Below, piece by piece: positions 24,822 to 33,335 of a stretch of DNA of 64,000 nucleotides. Both the position numbers and the translations under genes were made by a program. Position 1 is the first letter of the stretch, and every line of letters begins with the position of its first letter. The stretch is from Halorientalis regularis (GTDB lineage Archaea; Halobacteriota; Halobacteria; Halobacteriales; Haloarculaceae), in assembly GCF_023698535.1 (NCBI RefSeq), contig NZ_JALJCL010000017.1, positions 1 through 64,000 of the forward strand. The letters are read 5' to 3'. The notes below the pieces were generated by a model. The model was given only the letters and a program-made list of their open reading frames with translations. It did no database searches and had not been told where the DNA came from.

Positions 24822-26054
24822 ATGGATATTCGGTTCCTGGGTGGGGCTGAGGAGGTTGGGCGTAGTGCTGTTCTTGTCAACGGTTCTCTCCTTCTCGATT
24901 ACGGAATGAAAAGCGCCACCCCACCACAGTTTCCCGTGGCATCGCCCAGTCCCGACGCAGTCGTCGCCAGTCACGGCCATCTCGATCATGTCGGAGCGCT
25001 TCCGTCACTCCTCTCAGGTGATGATCGATCACCGATTCATTGGACACCGCCCACGCGCGAACTCGCGCTCACACTCGCTCGTGATACGCTCAAGCTCCAT
25101 GGCGGTACGTACAATTGTCCGTTCACCGAAGAAGAAATCAAACGCGTCACCCAGGTTTCCGAAACACACGGCTACCGTGAAACATTCGAAGCGGCAGATC
25201 ACCAGGTCACCTTCTATAACGCCGGCCACATCCCCGGGAGCGCGCACGTGCTGATTGACGATGGAGACACACGACTACTGTACACGGGTGATTTTCACAC
25301 CGAGGATCAGCGACTCGTCGCAGGTACGACCGCCCGTCCTGCCGCGGACGTTGTCGTCTGTGAGAGCACGTATTCCGATGTCACGCACGGAAATAGAGGA
25401 GACCTCGAAGAACAGTTTGCCACGAGTGTCAGAACGACCCTGTGGGAGGGGGGCACGGTTGTCATTCCTGCCTTTGCAATCGGGCGTACGCAGGAGCTGC
25501 TGCTTATCTGTGAGTCGCATGACATTCCCTGTTACGTCGACGGGATGGGCAAGCAGGTGACTGAGACGCTTCGTCAGTATCCTGCTTTCCTCCGTGATGG
25601 GGAGGCACTTCGGCGAGCAAAGTCACATGCTCGATTCGTTACCGGGAGAGATGGGCACCGCAAACGGATTGCCGAGAAGAACGTAGCTATCATCACCACT
25701 AGCGGGATGCTCTCCGGTGGCCCGGCGATGACCTACATCCCGGAGATCCGGGATCGGCCGGTGAACAAGATCGCGATGACGGGCTATCAGGTCGAGGGCA
25801 CGCCCGGTCGGGAGTTACTCGAAACGGGGCGCGCCGAGATCGACGGCCGCGTCATGCCCGTCGCCGCACAGGTCGAACAGTACGACTTCTCCGCCCACGC
25901 CGACCGGTCGGGCCTACTGGAGTTGCTCGACTCCTACCGGGACACACCGGTGCTGATCGACCACGGCGACAGATGTGGGGCCTTCGCCGACGAACTGGTC
26001 GCCGACGGATTCGAGGCGAGCGCGCCCGAGAACGGCGATCGGGTGTCGATCTGA
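24822..26054 (+). CDS. MBL/beta-CASP RNA-processing nuclease-like protein (chimeric gene)
   Basis: A 410-residue metallo-beta-lactamase/beta-CASP protein. Zinc motif HGHLDH is at residues 51-56, the beta-CASP domain has CESTYSDVTHG and IPAFAIGRTQELLL, and the C-terminus carries the late His motifs SAHADRSGLLELL and DHGDRCGAFADEL. Such proteins are exo- or endonucleases related to CPSF/RNase J. There is no N-terminal KH domain, unlike aCPSF1. Codon use changes abruptly near residue 297. Before it, third positions are mixed. After it, they are almost all G or C, as in host genes. The gene therefore looks recombinant, with host-type sequence only at its 3' end. Confidence 0.88.
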   Translation: MDIRFLGGAEEVGRSAVLVNGSLLLDYGMKSATPPQFPVASPSPDAVVASHGHLDHVGALPSLLSGDDRSPIHWTPPTRELALTLARDTLKLHGGTYNCPFTEEEIKRVTQVSETHGYRETFEAADHQVTFYNAGHIPGSAHVLIDDGDTRLLYTGDFHTEDQRLVAGTTARPAADVVVCESTYSDVTHGNRGDLEEQFATSVRTTLWEGGTVVIPAFAIGRTQELLLICESHDIPCYVDGMGKQVTETLRQYPAFLRDGEALRRAKSHARFVTGRDGHRKRIAEKNVAIITTSGMLSGGPAMTYIPEIRDRPVNKIAMTGYQVEGTPGRELLETGRAEIDGRVMPVAAQVEQYDFSAHADRSGLLELLDSYRDTPVLIDHGDRCGAFADELVADGFEASAPENGDRVSI

Positions 26055-26055
26055 G

Positions 26056-27918
26056 CTACTCTCGCCCGTCGTCGTCGACGTTCCCATAAGCGGTGGCGTA
26101 TCCCTCGTCTTCGCGCTCGCTCTCACGGGCCTGGAGGTTCTGTCGGGTGAACTGCGGCTCCGCACTGATTCCCGACCGACGCCGGAGCGACAGGTAGAGG
26201 CCCACGAGCGCGACCGGAGCGCCGAGTCCGGCGACGGCGGCGGCCGTCCGGTCGCCGGCGACGAACAGGACGAGTGTGGCGAACGCCGACGCGACGAACC
26301 CGAGCCCGAGGACGGCCTGCTTCGCGAGCTGGTCGAACAGGCCGTTCTCGTCGCCCAACGCCGTGCGTACGGTGAGGTCGTCCCTGTTCGCGCGGTCGAG
26401 CGTGCGCTCCAGTTTCGGGCCGGTCACCAGCAGGGCCTCGGTCGTGGCCCGCAACTCGTCGCCGGCGCGGTCGAGCAGTTCCCGGGCCCCCTGGCTCGCG
26501 TACCCCTCGGAGCGGACGTACTCGGTGACGAGTTCGATCAGGTCGAAGTCGGAATCGAGCGTCCGGCAGACCCCCTCCAGTACCGTCGTGATCCGGACGA
26601 TCAGCGCCAGGTCCTGGGGGAGACGGAGCGGGAACTCGTACAGTTCGGCCTGGAAGTCCGCGACGAGTTGCTGGACGCGATACTGGTCCACGTCCTGGCC
26701 CCGGAAGCTCTCGATGACGATCTCGAACATCTCCCGCAGGAGCCGGCGATCCGCGGTCGGGTCGAGCGCGCCCATGGCGACGAACGAGTCGATGATCCCG
26801 TCCACGTCGTTCTGAGCGATGGCGACGTAGAAATCGAAGATCTGCGCTTGCAGCTGCTCGTCGACCGTGCCGGTGATCCCGAAGTCGTAGAAGACGATGG
26901 TGCCGTCGGCCTGCACCGCCAGGTTCCCCGGGTGGGGGTCGGCGTGGAAGACACCATCCTCCAGCACCATCTCGATGTAGGCCTCGAAGAGTCGCTCGAC
27001 CAGGGCCTGGCGGTCGATCCCCATGGCGTCCAACCGCTCCACGTCGGTGATCTTCGTCCCCTCGACGTACTCCATGGTCAGCACGCGGGGCCCGGAGTGG
27101 GAGTCGACGGGCTCGGGCACGCGCACGCGGTCGTCGTCTCCGAAGTTCTCTCGGACGGTTCGAAGCATCCAGGCCTCGTGGACGTAATCCATCTCCTCGC
27201 GGATGGTCGTCGAGAACTCGTCGGCGAGATTTTCGAGGGTGAACGCCTGTCCCGGCTCGGCCCCCCGGATCAGCAGCGGCGTGAGCGTCTCGATCACCCG
27301 GAGGTCGGCCGCGACGCGCTGCCGGATGTTCGGCCGCAGGACTTTCACCGCGACGCGCTGGCCGTCCAGCCGAGCGGTGTACACCTGGCCGAGACTCGCG
27401 CCGCTGATCGGTTCCGTGTCGAAGCTGTCGAAGGCCTCCTCGACGGGCCCGAGTTCGGCCTCGACGATGGGTTCGATCTCGTCCCACGCGGCCGGGGGTA
27501 CACGGTCCTGTAGCCGCTGGAGGACGACGATGTACGGGCCGGGGAGCACGTCGGGCCGGGTCGAGAGGATCTGGCCGACCTTGATGAACGTCGGGCCGAG
27601 CGCCACCAGCGTGTCCAGCAGTTCCTCGGCGCGGTCGACCTGTGTCTCGTGATCGACCTGCCGACCGCGCCCGAACAGGAGAAAGCGCCGTCGGTCACGG
27701 GCGTAGGCGAGGGCGAGCGGGAGGAACTGCCGGACGACGACGAGGAGTCGCCAGGCGACGCGGAGACGGAGCCAGCTGCCGTCGGTCCCTGCGCTGGCCG
27801 CCCGGCTGTCGTCGCCGGTGGCAGACTCGCGGTCGCCGGCCGTCGTGGCGTCGGGTTCCGCGGCTGTTCGGCGTCGCGCCGACGCATCCGGTGTCACCTC
27901 CGCGTCCGATTCGGCCAT
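26056..27918 (-). CDS. ABC1/UbiB family atypical kinase
   Basis: A 620-residue protein with an acidic, disordered first 45 residues, an ABC1 kinase domain (about 100-430) and two C-terminal membrane segments (LGLGFVASAFATLVLFVAGD and AAVAGLGAPVALVGLYLSL). Family signatures present: KxGQ (FIKVGQILSTRPDVLP), Ala/Gly loop PISGASLGQVY, VAVKVLRP lysine, HADPHPGNL and FYDFGITG. Relatives regulate quinone and lipid metabolism at membranes. It is convergent with the MBL gene with one base between stops. Confidence 0.9.
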   Translation of the reverse strand: MAESDAEVTPDASARRRTAAEPDATTAGDRESATGDDSRAASAGTDGSWLRLRVAWRLLVVVRQFLPLALAYARDRRRFLLFGRGRQVDHETQVDRAEELLDTLVALGPTFIKVGQILSTRPDVLPGPYIVVLQRLQDRVPPAAWDEIEPIVEAELGPVEEAFDSFDTEPISGASLGQVYTARLDGQRVAVKVLRPNIRQRVAADLRVIETLTPLLIRGAEPGQAFTLENLADEFSTTIREEMDYVHEAWMLRTVRENFGDDDRVRVPEPVDSHSGPRVLTMEYVEGTKITDVERLDAMGIDRQALVERLFEAYIEMVLEDGVFHADPHPGNLAVQADGTIVFYDFGITGTVDEQLQAQIFDFYVAIAQNDVDGIIDSFVAMGALDPTADRRLLREMFEIVIESFRGQDVDQYRVQQLVADFQAELYEFPLRLPQDLALIVRITTVLEGVCRTLDSDFDLIELVTEYVRSEGYASQGARELLDRAGDELRATTEALLVTGPKLERTLDRANRDDLTVRTALGDENGLFDQLAKQAVLGLGFVASAFATLVLFVAGDRTAAAVAGLGAPVALVGLYLSLRRRSGISAEPQFTRQNLQARESEREDEGYATAYGNVDDDGRE

Positions 27919-27956
27919 GTTGTCGTCGGTAGGAGTCCCCCACTCAAGGCCGTGGT

Positions 27957-28241
27957 GGTCGGCCGTTCGCATTCCGGCGGGTCTCCCTGGCTCGCGGTTT
28001 CACCGCTCGACCGTTCGAGGACTCCTTTCGGTCGTCCTCGCGACGCTCGAACTTCCCTGCTCGCGGTTCCGTTGTCACCGCTCGCACATCCGGGGACGCT
28101 CCCCCTGGTCGCGTCCCCCTGCTCGCGGCTCCTTCCTCGCCGTTCGCATTCCGGAGGTTCTCCTTTCAGTCGAACCTCCCTGCTCGCGGTTCCGTTGTCA
28201 CCGCTCGCACATCCGGGGACGCTCCCCCTGGTCGCGTCCCC
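27957..28241 (-). repeat. Tandem array of hairpins with conserved GA...GGA loops
   Basis: Read on the minus strand, four larger hairpins with 11-base loops alternate with four smaller ones. Larger stems lie at 28215-28241, 28154-28178, 28092-28118 and 28016-28040. Their stem sequences differ in three versions, all perfectly paired, yet the loops are GACCAGGGGGA (twice), GACTGAAAGGA and GACCGAAAGGA. Smaller stems at 28186-28204, 28126-28142, 28063-28081 and 27994-28006 have loops GACAACGGA (twice), GAGGAAGGA and GAA. A 64-base block is repeated exactly at 28055 and 28178. The first hairpin abuts the stop codon of the gene at 28242. No coding bias is present. Confidence 0.85.
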
Positions 28242-28523
28242 TTACTCCTCCACGGCGTCGGGACGAACCCGAAATCGGTTGTACCCGCCGTGTGAGAGTT
28301 CCAGCGAGTCGAGCCACCAGTTCCAGCGCTCGGCCAGGCCGTAGTCGTCGGGCGCGTCTTCGAGGTTATCGACGACGGCGTCGACGGTCAACTCGAAGCC
28401 CAACTCGGCCTCGATCTTTCCGGCGTCGGCCAGATCGCGGGCCTGTCGCGCCACGACGCGTCGCGCCTGCTCGGTCCCCCCGAAGACCGTTCCCAGTTCA
28501 CGTTCCAGCGAATCTCGGTCCAC
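28242..28523 (-). CDS. Small haloarchaeal hypothetical protein
   Basis: A 93-residue acidic, helical soluble protein. It begins at a GTG (VDRDSLERELGTVFGG) and includes DAVVDNLEDAPDDYGLAERW and a terminal SHGGYNRFRVRPDAVEE. There is no in-frame ATG near, so GTG is the likely start. The longer upstream frame is antisense-type shadow of the next gene. Its stop is followed at once by the hairpin array. Confidence 0.65.
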   Translation of the reverse strand: MDRDSLERELGTVFGGTEQARRVVARQARDLADAGKIEAELGFELTVDAVVDNLEDAPDDYGLAERWNWWLDSLELSHGGYNRFRVRPDAVEE

Positions 28524-28573
28524 ACGCTCGCTCCGGACTGGACATACTTGACGTTCTCGAAGCCGTCTCGGGG

Positions 28574-30367
28574 TCAGATCGGGGCCTGCGTCGCCGTACT
28601 CGCGACGAGGAACCACGTGATCAACACGGCGTTGACGAACGCCCCCGTCCAGACTCGGCCGGTCCGGTGATAGAAGTACGTCGAGATCAGTGCCGCCGCG
28701 GTCAACACGGGCAGGAAGGATAGCGAGACGATGGCGTACAGCGCCAGCGGCGGGACCGCGAGCGCGTGACCCAGCAGGAGCGGCACGTACTGGACGGCCA
28801 CCAGCAGGACGAACCCGCCGACGACGACGACGGTGTTGGTCGCCATCGCGCGCCGGAGCGACGTGGTGGTCGCCGGCGTCCGGAGGCGGCCGTGCAGGAG
28901 GACGCCCAGCGCCACGAAGAACGCGCCGAACACCGGTAGATAGACGAGGTAGGCCCCGACCTGCCACGGCTGGAGCAGTTTCAGCGCGACGAACCAGAAC
29001 CGGTAGTCGACGTCGAACAGCGCGTCCACGACGACCAGCGACAGGTACACCGCGCCGACGACCGCGACGGCCACGCCCAGCGCACGAGCGACCGCGCCGC
29101 CGCTCTCGCCGGTCCCCAGCCCCAACTGGGCCAGTGCGTCGCCCTCGGTGTCCCGGCGAACGTGCAAGATACCTACGAAGGCAATGGTGAGCAGCGCGTT
29201 CACCAGCGCCCAGATCGCCACGCCGTTGGTGATCGTCTGCGGGAAGATGGCGTTGGCCGACAGCACCTGATCGCCCAGGATCATCGCGGGATAGTACGTC
29301 AGTGCCGGCACGATCGCGGCGACGGCGGCGTTCGCGTACCACCAGCCGCCCCGTTCGGTGACGGCGTCGGGCACGGTGTCGACCGCCGCCGACAGCGGGT
29401 CACGGTCGAGCAGGAGACTCCCCGCCGGGAACACGAAGAGAACGGCCCCAAACAGGGCGAGCAGGGTCCCGACTTCCTTCCAGTACCACACCTGGTTCGT
29501 CGGGGACAGGTCGGTCTCGGTCGGGACGGTTCGCTGGAGCCACTCGACGGAGTCCGCCACCGCAGCTCCGGAGAGGTGGGTGCCGGGGTGAGTCGTCGCC
29601 GGCGTGGTGAGCCGCCGGGCCGATCCCGACTCGACGGACCCGTAGACCCGGCCCTCCTCGACGGCGCTCTCGGTGCCGAAGACGGCTTTCGTCTTGGTCG
29701 CGCTCCGGACCGCCGCGCTGTCGGCCGAGGGCGCGCCCCACATCAGCCAGTGGAACTCGTCGTACTCGGCGAAGACGACGCCGACGTTCCGCGGGAACGT
29801 CGCGCTCCCGTTGGGTGCAGTCGCGTTCGGGATCGGGAACCCGGGAATCGGTCCCGGGCCGGACCCCTGGTAGATGACCGCGTCGTACTTCTGTGGATGG
29901 ACGGCCGCCGCGGCAGTGATCGCCCAGCCCCCCATCGAGTGGCCGCTCAGCGCGATTGAGTCGTTCTGGACCAGCGACCGGGACTGGAGGTACGCCAGGC
30001 CGTCGGGGCCGCCGAAGGCGTTGGCGAACGCCGGCGGCTCCGAGCCACCGTGGCCCGTCTGGTCCAGCGCCAGCACGACGTAGCCCCGTCTGGCGTACTC
30101 GGTCGCGAACGGTGCCTGGACCTGCTTCGTGTTGATGTAGCCGTGGACGGCCAGCACGCCCGGCGCGGGGTTCTTCGCCGAGACGCCCTCGGGGACGTAG
30201 AGATGCCCTGACATCGTCGTGCCGTTGGTGCCCTCGAACTGTACGTCCTGTACCGAGACCGAACCGCCCGCGGTATGGCCCCAGTAGCCCAGTGCGCCGC
30301 CGCCGAACACCAGGACCAGTGACAGCACGAGTAGTCCGACCCGTCCATCTATCTTTACGTCTACCAT
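28574..30367 (-). CDS. Alpha/beta hydrolase fused to a multi-pass membrane domain
   Basis: A 597-residue protein. One N-terminal membrane segment (about 8-30) is followed by an alpha/beta hydrolase domain (about 45-300) with [12 protein letters not shown], the nucleophile elbow SGHSMGGWA and a late His near [14 protein letters not shown]. About eight membrane segments follow to the end (for example [38 protein letters not shown] and [10 protein letters not shown]). The hydrolase would face outside. Such fusions occur in haloarchaea and some bacteria with unknown substrate. The ATG at MVDVKIDG is preferred because it precedes the first segment directly. Confidence 0.82.
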   Translation of the reverse strand: MVDVKIDGRVGLLVLSLVLVFGGGALGYWGHTAGGSVSVQDVQFEGTNGTTMSGHLYVPEGVSAKNPAPGVLAVHGYINTKQVQAPFATEYARRGYVVLALDQTGHGGSEPPAFANAFGGPDGLAYLQSRSLVQNDSIALSGHSMGGWAITAAAAVHPQKYDAVIYQGSGPGPIPGFPIPNATAPNGSATFPRNVGVVFAEYDEFHWLMWGAPSADSAAVRSATKTKAVFGTESAVEEGRVYGSVESGSARRLTTPATTHPGTHLSGAAVADSVEWLQRTVPTETDLSPTNQVWYWKEVGTLLALFGAVLFVFPAGSLLLDRDPLSAAVDTVPDAVTERGGWWYANAAVAAIVPALTYYPAMILGDQVLSANAIFPQTITNGVAIWALVNALLTIAFVGILHVRRDTEGDALAQLGLGTGESGGAVARALGVAVAVVGAVYLSLVVVDALFDVDYRFWFVALKLLQPWQVGAYLVYLPVFGAFFVALGVLLHGRLRTPATTTSLRRAMATNTVVVVGGFVLLVAVQYVPLLLGHALAVPPLALYAIVSLSFLPVLTAAALISTYFYHRTGRVWTGAFVNAVLITWFLVASTATQAPI

Positions 30368-30501
30368 GGGTGGTAGCGGGAAACAAAGGGACAAAACTGT
30401 TTCCATCGTTCATCAAGAACGAACACAACACATCGGATGTAATGATACAGCCGTGACCTGTCGGGTCCGGTGGGCGAGGCTGGGGCAGGTGCGTTCCGAC
30501 G

Positions 30502-30510
30502 GGCTTTTTA
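30502..30510 (+). promoter_or_regulatory. TATA box of rps6e
   Basis: CTTTTTATTC lies about 28 bases before the rps6e ATG, the spacing of a leaderless haloarchaeal promoter. Confidence 0.6.
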
Positions 30511-30533
30511 TTCGGCACGGTCTGAATCGACCA

Positions 30534-30929
30534 ATGGCAGATTTCACCGTCGTCGTCGCGGACCCCGAGAGCGGCGACACTTACCAGATCGACGTGGACG
30601 GACAGGACGCGAACCGCTTTATCGGCCGCGAACTCGGCGACGAAGTCGACGGCGCGGCCGTCGGCCTCGACGGCTACACGCTCGAACTCACGGGTGGCTC
30701 GGACAACGCGGGCCGACCGATGCGGTCGGACGTGCGCGGCCCGAACCTCACGTCCCTGCTCTCGGACGGCGGCACCGGCTTCGAGCCGACCCGCGACGGC
30801 GAGCGCAAGCGCGTGACCGTCCGCGGTCGGGAGGTTAGCGAGGAAGTCCGTCAGATCAACGCCAAGATCACCGAACGCGGTTCCGCCGACGTGGCCGACC
30901 TGCTGGGCGAGGGCGAGGACGACGAATAG
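30534..30929 (+). CDS. rps6e: Ribosomal protein S6e
   Basis: A 131-residue small-subunit protein with the S6e pattern: [57 protein letters not shown] and [20 protein letters not shown]. Length and the acidic C-terminus match archaeal S6e, which lacks the long eukaryotic tail. The ATG is fixed by the leaderless TATA spacing. The next gene starts one base after its stop, so the two are co-transcribed. Confidence 0.96.
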   Translation: MADFTVVVADPESGDTYQIDVDGQDANRFIGRELGDEVDGAAVGLDGYTLELTGGSDNAGRPMRSDVRGPNLTSLLSDGGTGFEPTRDGERKRVTVRGREVSEEVRQINAKITERGSADVADLLGEGEDDE

Positions 30930-30930
30930 C

Positions 30931-31365
30931 GTGTCCGACCGCCTCCCGAGCGATCACGACGCCGTCGTGACCCACCGGGCCAGTCTCGAACGCGTCGGCC
31001 GGACCGACCGCCCGAAAGTCGTCGTTCCCGACGACGCGGCGGTCCCCACCGACGAACTGGTCCGCGTCGTCCTCGACGGCCGGACCTGTCACGCTCGCAT
31101 CGAGACGAGTCTGCAGGGCGACCCCGAGATCACCGGGGCCTACGACACGCCGACGCTGGCGCGAGACCCGGGCGACGGACAGAACCGCCTCGAAACGTGG
31201 GTCGCGGACGCCGACGTGACCGTCGGCGGCTCGGTCCTGCTGGACGTGGTCACCGAGGGGTTCAAGTACGGCCTCCGCGCCCCCGGCGAACGGACCGTCT
31301 ACGAGGCGACCGAGCAACCGAGCGACAGTCTCTCCTCGATTGCCGACGATCTCGGCGAGGATTGA
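30931..31365 (+). CDS. DUF7112-like conserved haloarchaeal protein
   Basis: A 144-residue acidic protein starting at GTG immediately after the rps6e stop. It reads MSDRLPSDHDAVVTHRASLE, then RPKVVVPDDAAVPTDELVRV, a CHARIETSLQGDPEI segment and GGSVLLDVVTEGFKYGLRAP. It fits a haloarchaea-specific family often found beside rps6e. Function is unknown. Confidence 0.8.
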   Translation: MSDRLPSDHDAVVTHRASLERVGRTDRPKVVVPDDAAVPTDELVRVVLDGRTCHARIETSLQGDPEITGAYDTPTLARDPGDGQNRLETWVADADVTVGGSVLLDVVTEGFKYGLRAPGERTVYEATEQPSDSLSSIADDLGED

Positions 31366-31507
31366 CCGCGAACGAGACTCGCCGACGGCTCCGGAGTCGA
31401 TACGCGCACAAACGTTTTGACTGTCTACGCACTGGCAAGTGTACGGGAAGCCGTGCGCGAAACCCTCAAGATGCGGCCACGCGTACTGACGTCACTCTCC
31501 CCCTAGC

Positions 31508-32377
31508 ATGTCGGAATCAGTGATCGCGGACTTCGTGGGCAAATTCAACGCCAGCGCCTCCGAGCGCGGGGAACCGGCGACGGGTCGGATCCTGCTCAGC
31601 CAGAAACGGCTGGTGCTGGCCGCCGACGCCGGCAAGACCACGATCCCGCTGTCCGCGATCTTCGACGTGGCCGTGGGCCACGTTCCACAGGACCTGGGGA
31701 AGTTCTTCGACTCGACGGTGACCATCGCGTTCCGCAAGGGCGACCACCGCCACGTCGCGGCCGTCGAGGCCGGCGACGACAAGATCGAGAAGTTCTCGAC
31801 GGTGCTGTTCAAGGCCCTGCTCAACGAGACGACGATGACAGTCAAACACCCCGCGCGGCTCGGTGGCCGCGTCACCGACGCCGCGTTCCACCCCGCGAAG
31901 CTCTACCTCAAACCGCGGATGGTCCGGTTCAAGGGTCCCGACTCGACGTTCACCGTCGATCTCTCGACGGTGACGAGCTTCGAGCGCAGTCAGCGCGAGA
32001 TCGACGGGAAACCGCGGGAAGTGTTGTCGGTTCGGCACATGCAGGACGGGCAGGCAATGACCTCGCTCGCGGCCATCGACTCCGGGCGGAAGATGTCCAT
32101 TCTCGGTCGGTACCTGCGACTGGAGTACAGCGACATCGTCGCCGACCTCGAGGATACCTCCCTGTCCGAGGACGAGACCGAACTGCTGGTCGCGGTCTAC
32201 TCGACCGGCTCCGGCGTCTCGCTGGCCAAGGTCGTCGACGTCGAACCCAGTCAGGTCCAGATGTTGCTGAGCGACCTGCGTAACAAGGGGTTGATCGCCG
32301 ACGGCCAGGACGAGACGGAACTCACCGCCAAGGGTCGCATCGTCGTCAGCGACAAACTCGAAGACGTCAATACCTGA
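31508..32377 (+). CDS. cheF: Taxis protein CheF (copy 1)
   Basis: A 289-residue protein of the archaeal CheF family (DUF439). N-terminal half has PH-like strands (GRILLSQKRLVLAADAGKTT, IPLSAIFDVAVGHVP), and the C-terminus has a winged-helix-like part ETELLVAVYSTGSGVSLAKV and LLSDLRNKGLIADG. In Halobacterium, CheF proteins bind CheY, CheD and CheC and link the chemotaxis system to the archaellum motor. A second copy follows on the opposite strand, end to end, 13 bases away. Confidence 0.9.
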   Translation: MSESVIADFVGKFNASASERGEPATGRILLSQKRLVLAADAGKTTIPLSAIFDVAVGHVPQDLGKFFDSTVTIAFRKGDHRHVAAVEAGDDKIEKFSTVLFKALLNETTMTVKHPARLGGRVTDAAFHPAKLYLKPRMVRFKGPDSTFTVDLSTVTSFERSQREIDGKPREVLSVRHMQDGQAMTSLAAIDSGRKMSILGRYLRLEYSDIVADLEDTSLSEDETELLVAVYSTGSGVSLAKVVDVEPSQVQMLLSDLRNKGLIADGQDETELTAKGRIVVSDKLEDVNT

Positions 32378-32390
32378 CTGGCGATCGTTT

Positions 32391-33257
32391 CTACCGTTCG
32401 TCCATCACGTCGCTGGCGATGTTCCGGCCGCGGGCTTTCAGCCGGACCTCCTTGCGAACCCGCACTTCTTCCAGAATTTCGAGTTCGATCAACCGGTCGT
32501 ACACTTCCTCGACTTTCTCCACGTCCATGCCGACGAAGTTGGGAATCTCGAAGGGCGAGACGCCCGAATAAAGTGCCATGAGGACCTCGTGTTCGCGCTC
32601 GGAGAGGTCGGCGTTGACCTCCGCGCGCTGCTCCCCCTCCCGCAGGAGGCTCCGGAGGAAGACGGTGTGGCGATGCGTCCCGGAGATGTGGGTCTGGACG
32701 CTCGTCCCGTCGTCCTCGGTGTGTTCGACCTCCAGCACGAGGCGTTCGTCGTCCATAACCGTCCGGTTCCCCTCGTCGACGCCGCCGATATCGTCGAGCG
32801 GGATCTCGACGAACTGGCCGTCGGAGATGGCGAGTTCGACGCGCTCGTCGCCGATCTTGAGCCGGCCTTTCTTCCACTGGGTGTCCTGGACGACGCCGCC
32901 CTCGACGGCCGGGTGTTTCGTGAGGATGACCTGCTGGTTGAGCAGTGCGCCGTAGAGCTTGTTCTTGAACGCCTCGGTATCGTTGGGGGCGACCAGCGTC
33001 ACGTCTTTGCCGACCTGCAGGGAGACGTAGCCCGACACCCGGGCGATGGTCTGGTTCACGTCGACTCGGCCCTTGAGGCCGTCGACGTTCGAGAGCGGGA
33101 TGGTTCGTTTGCCGTCGTTGCTGACGAGGACGATGCGCTTGTTCGAGAGGATGATGCGGCCGCTCTGCCACTCGATGTCGTTGAGCTTCCGACCGTCCTT
33201 GACGACCCGTGCGAACTTCCCCTGGTCGTCGGCTAGCTTCTGTTCACCCTCGCTCAT
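32391..33257 (-). CDS. cheF: Taxis protein CheF (copy 2)
   Basis: A 288-residue paralogue of the neighbouring CheF. It keeps the pattern SGRIILSNKRIVLVSNDGKR followed by TIPLSNVDGLKG, the middle KKGRLKIGDERVELAI region, and a C-terminal winged-helix-like HEVLMALYSGVSPFEIPNFV with EEVYDRLIELEILEEV. It probably shares the adaptor role between Che proteins and the archaellum. It is convergent with copy 1 and lies upstream of the HEAT-repeat gene on the same strand. Confidence 0.9.
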   Translation of the reverse strand: MSEGEQKLADDQGKFARVVKDGRKLNDIEWQSGRIILSNKRIVLVSNDGKRTIPLSNVDGLKGRVDVNQTIARVSGYVSLQVGKDVTLVAPNDTEAFKNKLYGALLNQQVILTKHPAVEGGVVQDTQWKKGRLKIGDERVELAISDGQFVEIPLDDIGGVDEGNRTVMDDERLVLEVEHTEDDGTSVQTHISGTHRHTVFLRSLLREGEQRAEVNADLSEREHEVLMALYSGVSPFEIPNFVGMDVEKVEEVYDRLIELEILEEVRVRKEVRLKARGRNIASDVMDER

Positions 33258-33335
33258 GCGTCCTGATCGATCCGTCGGATTCTTGGCTCTCGCCGTGTAT
33301 TAACCTTCCTACCGTACGAACTGCCGATACACGGC

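Noticed and set aside
27957-28241. CRISPR array
   Set aside because: Repeats are not of constant size, the intervening parts are themselves hairpins with conserved loops, and there are no unique spacers or cas genes.
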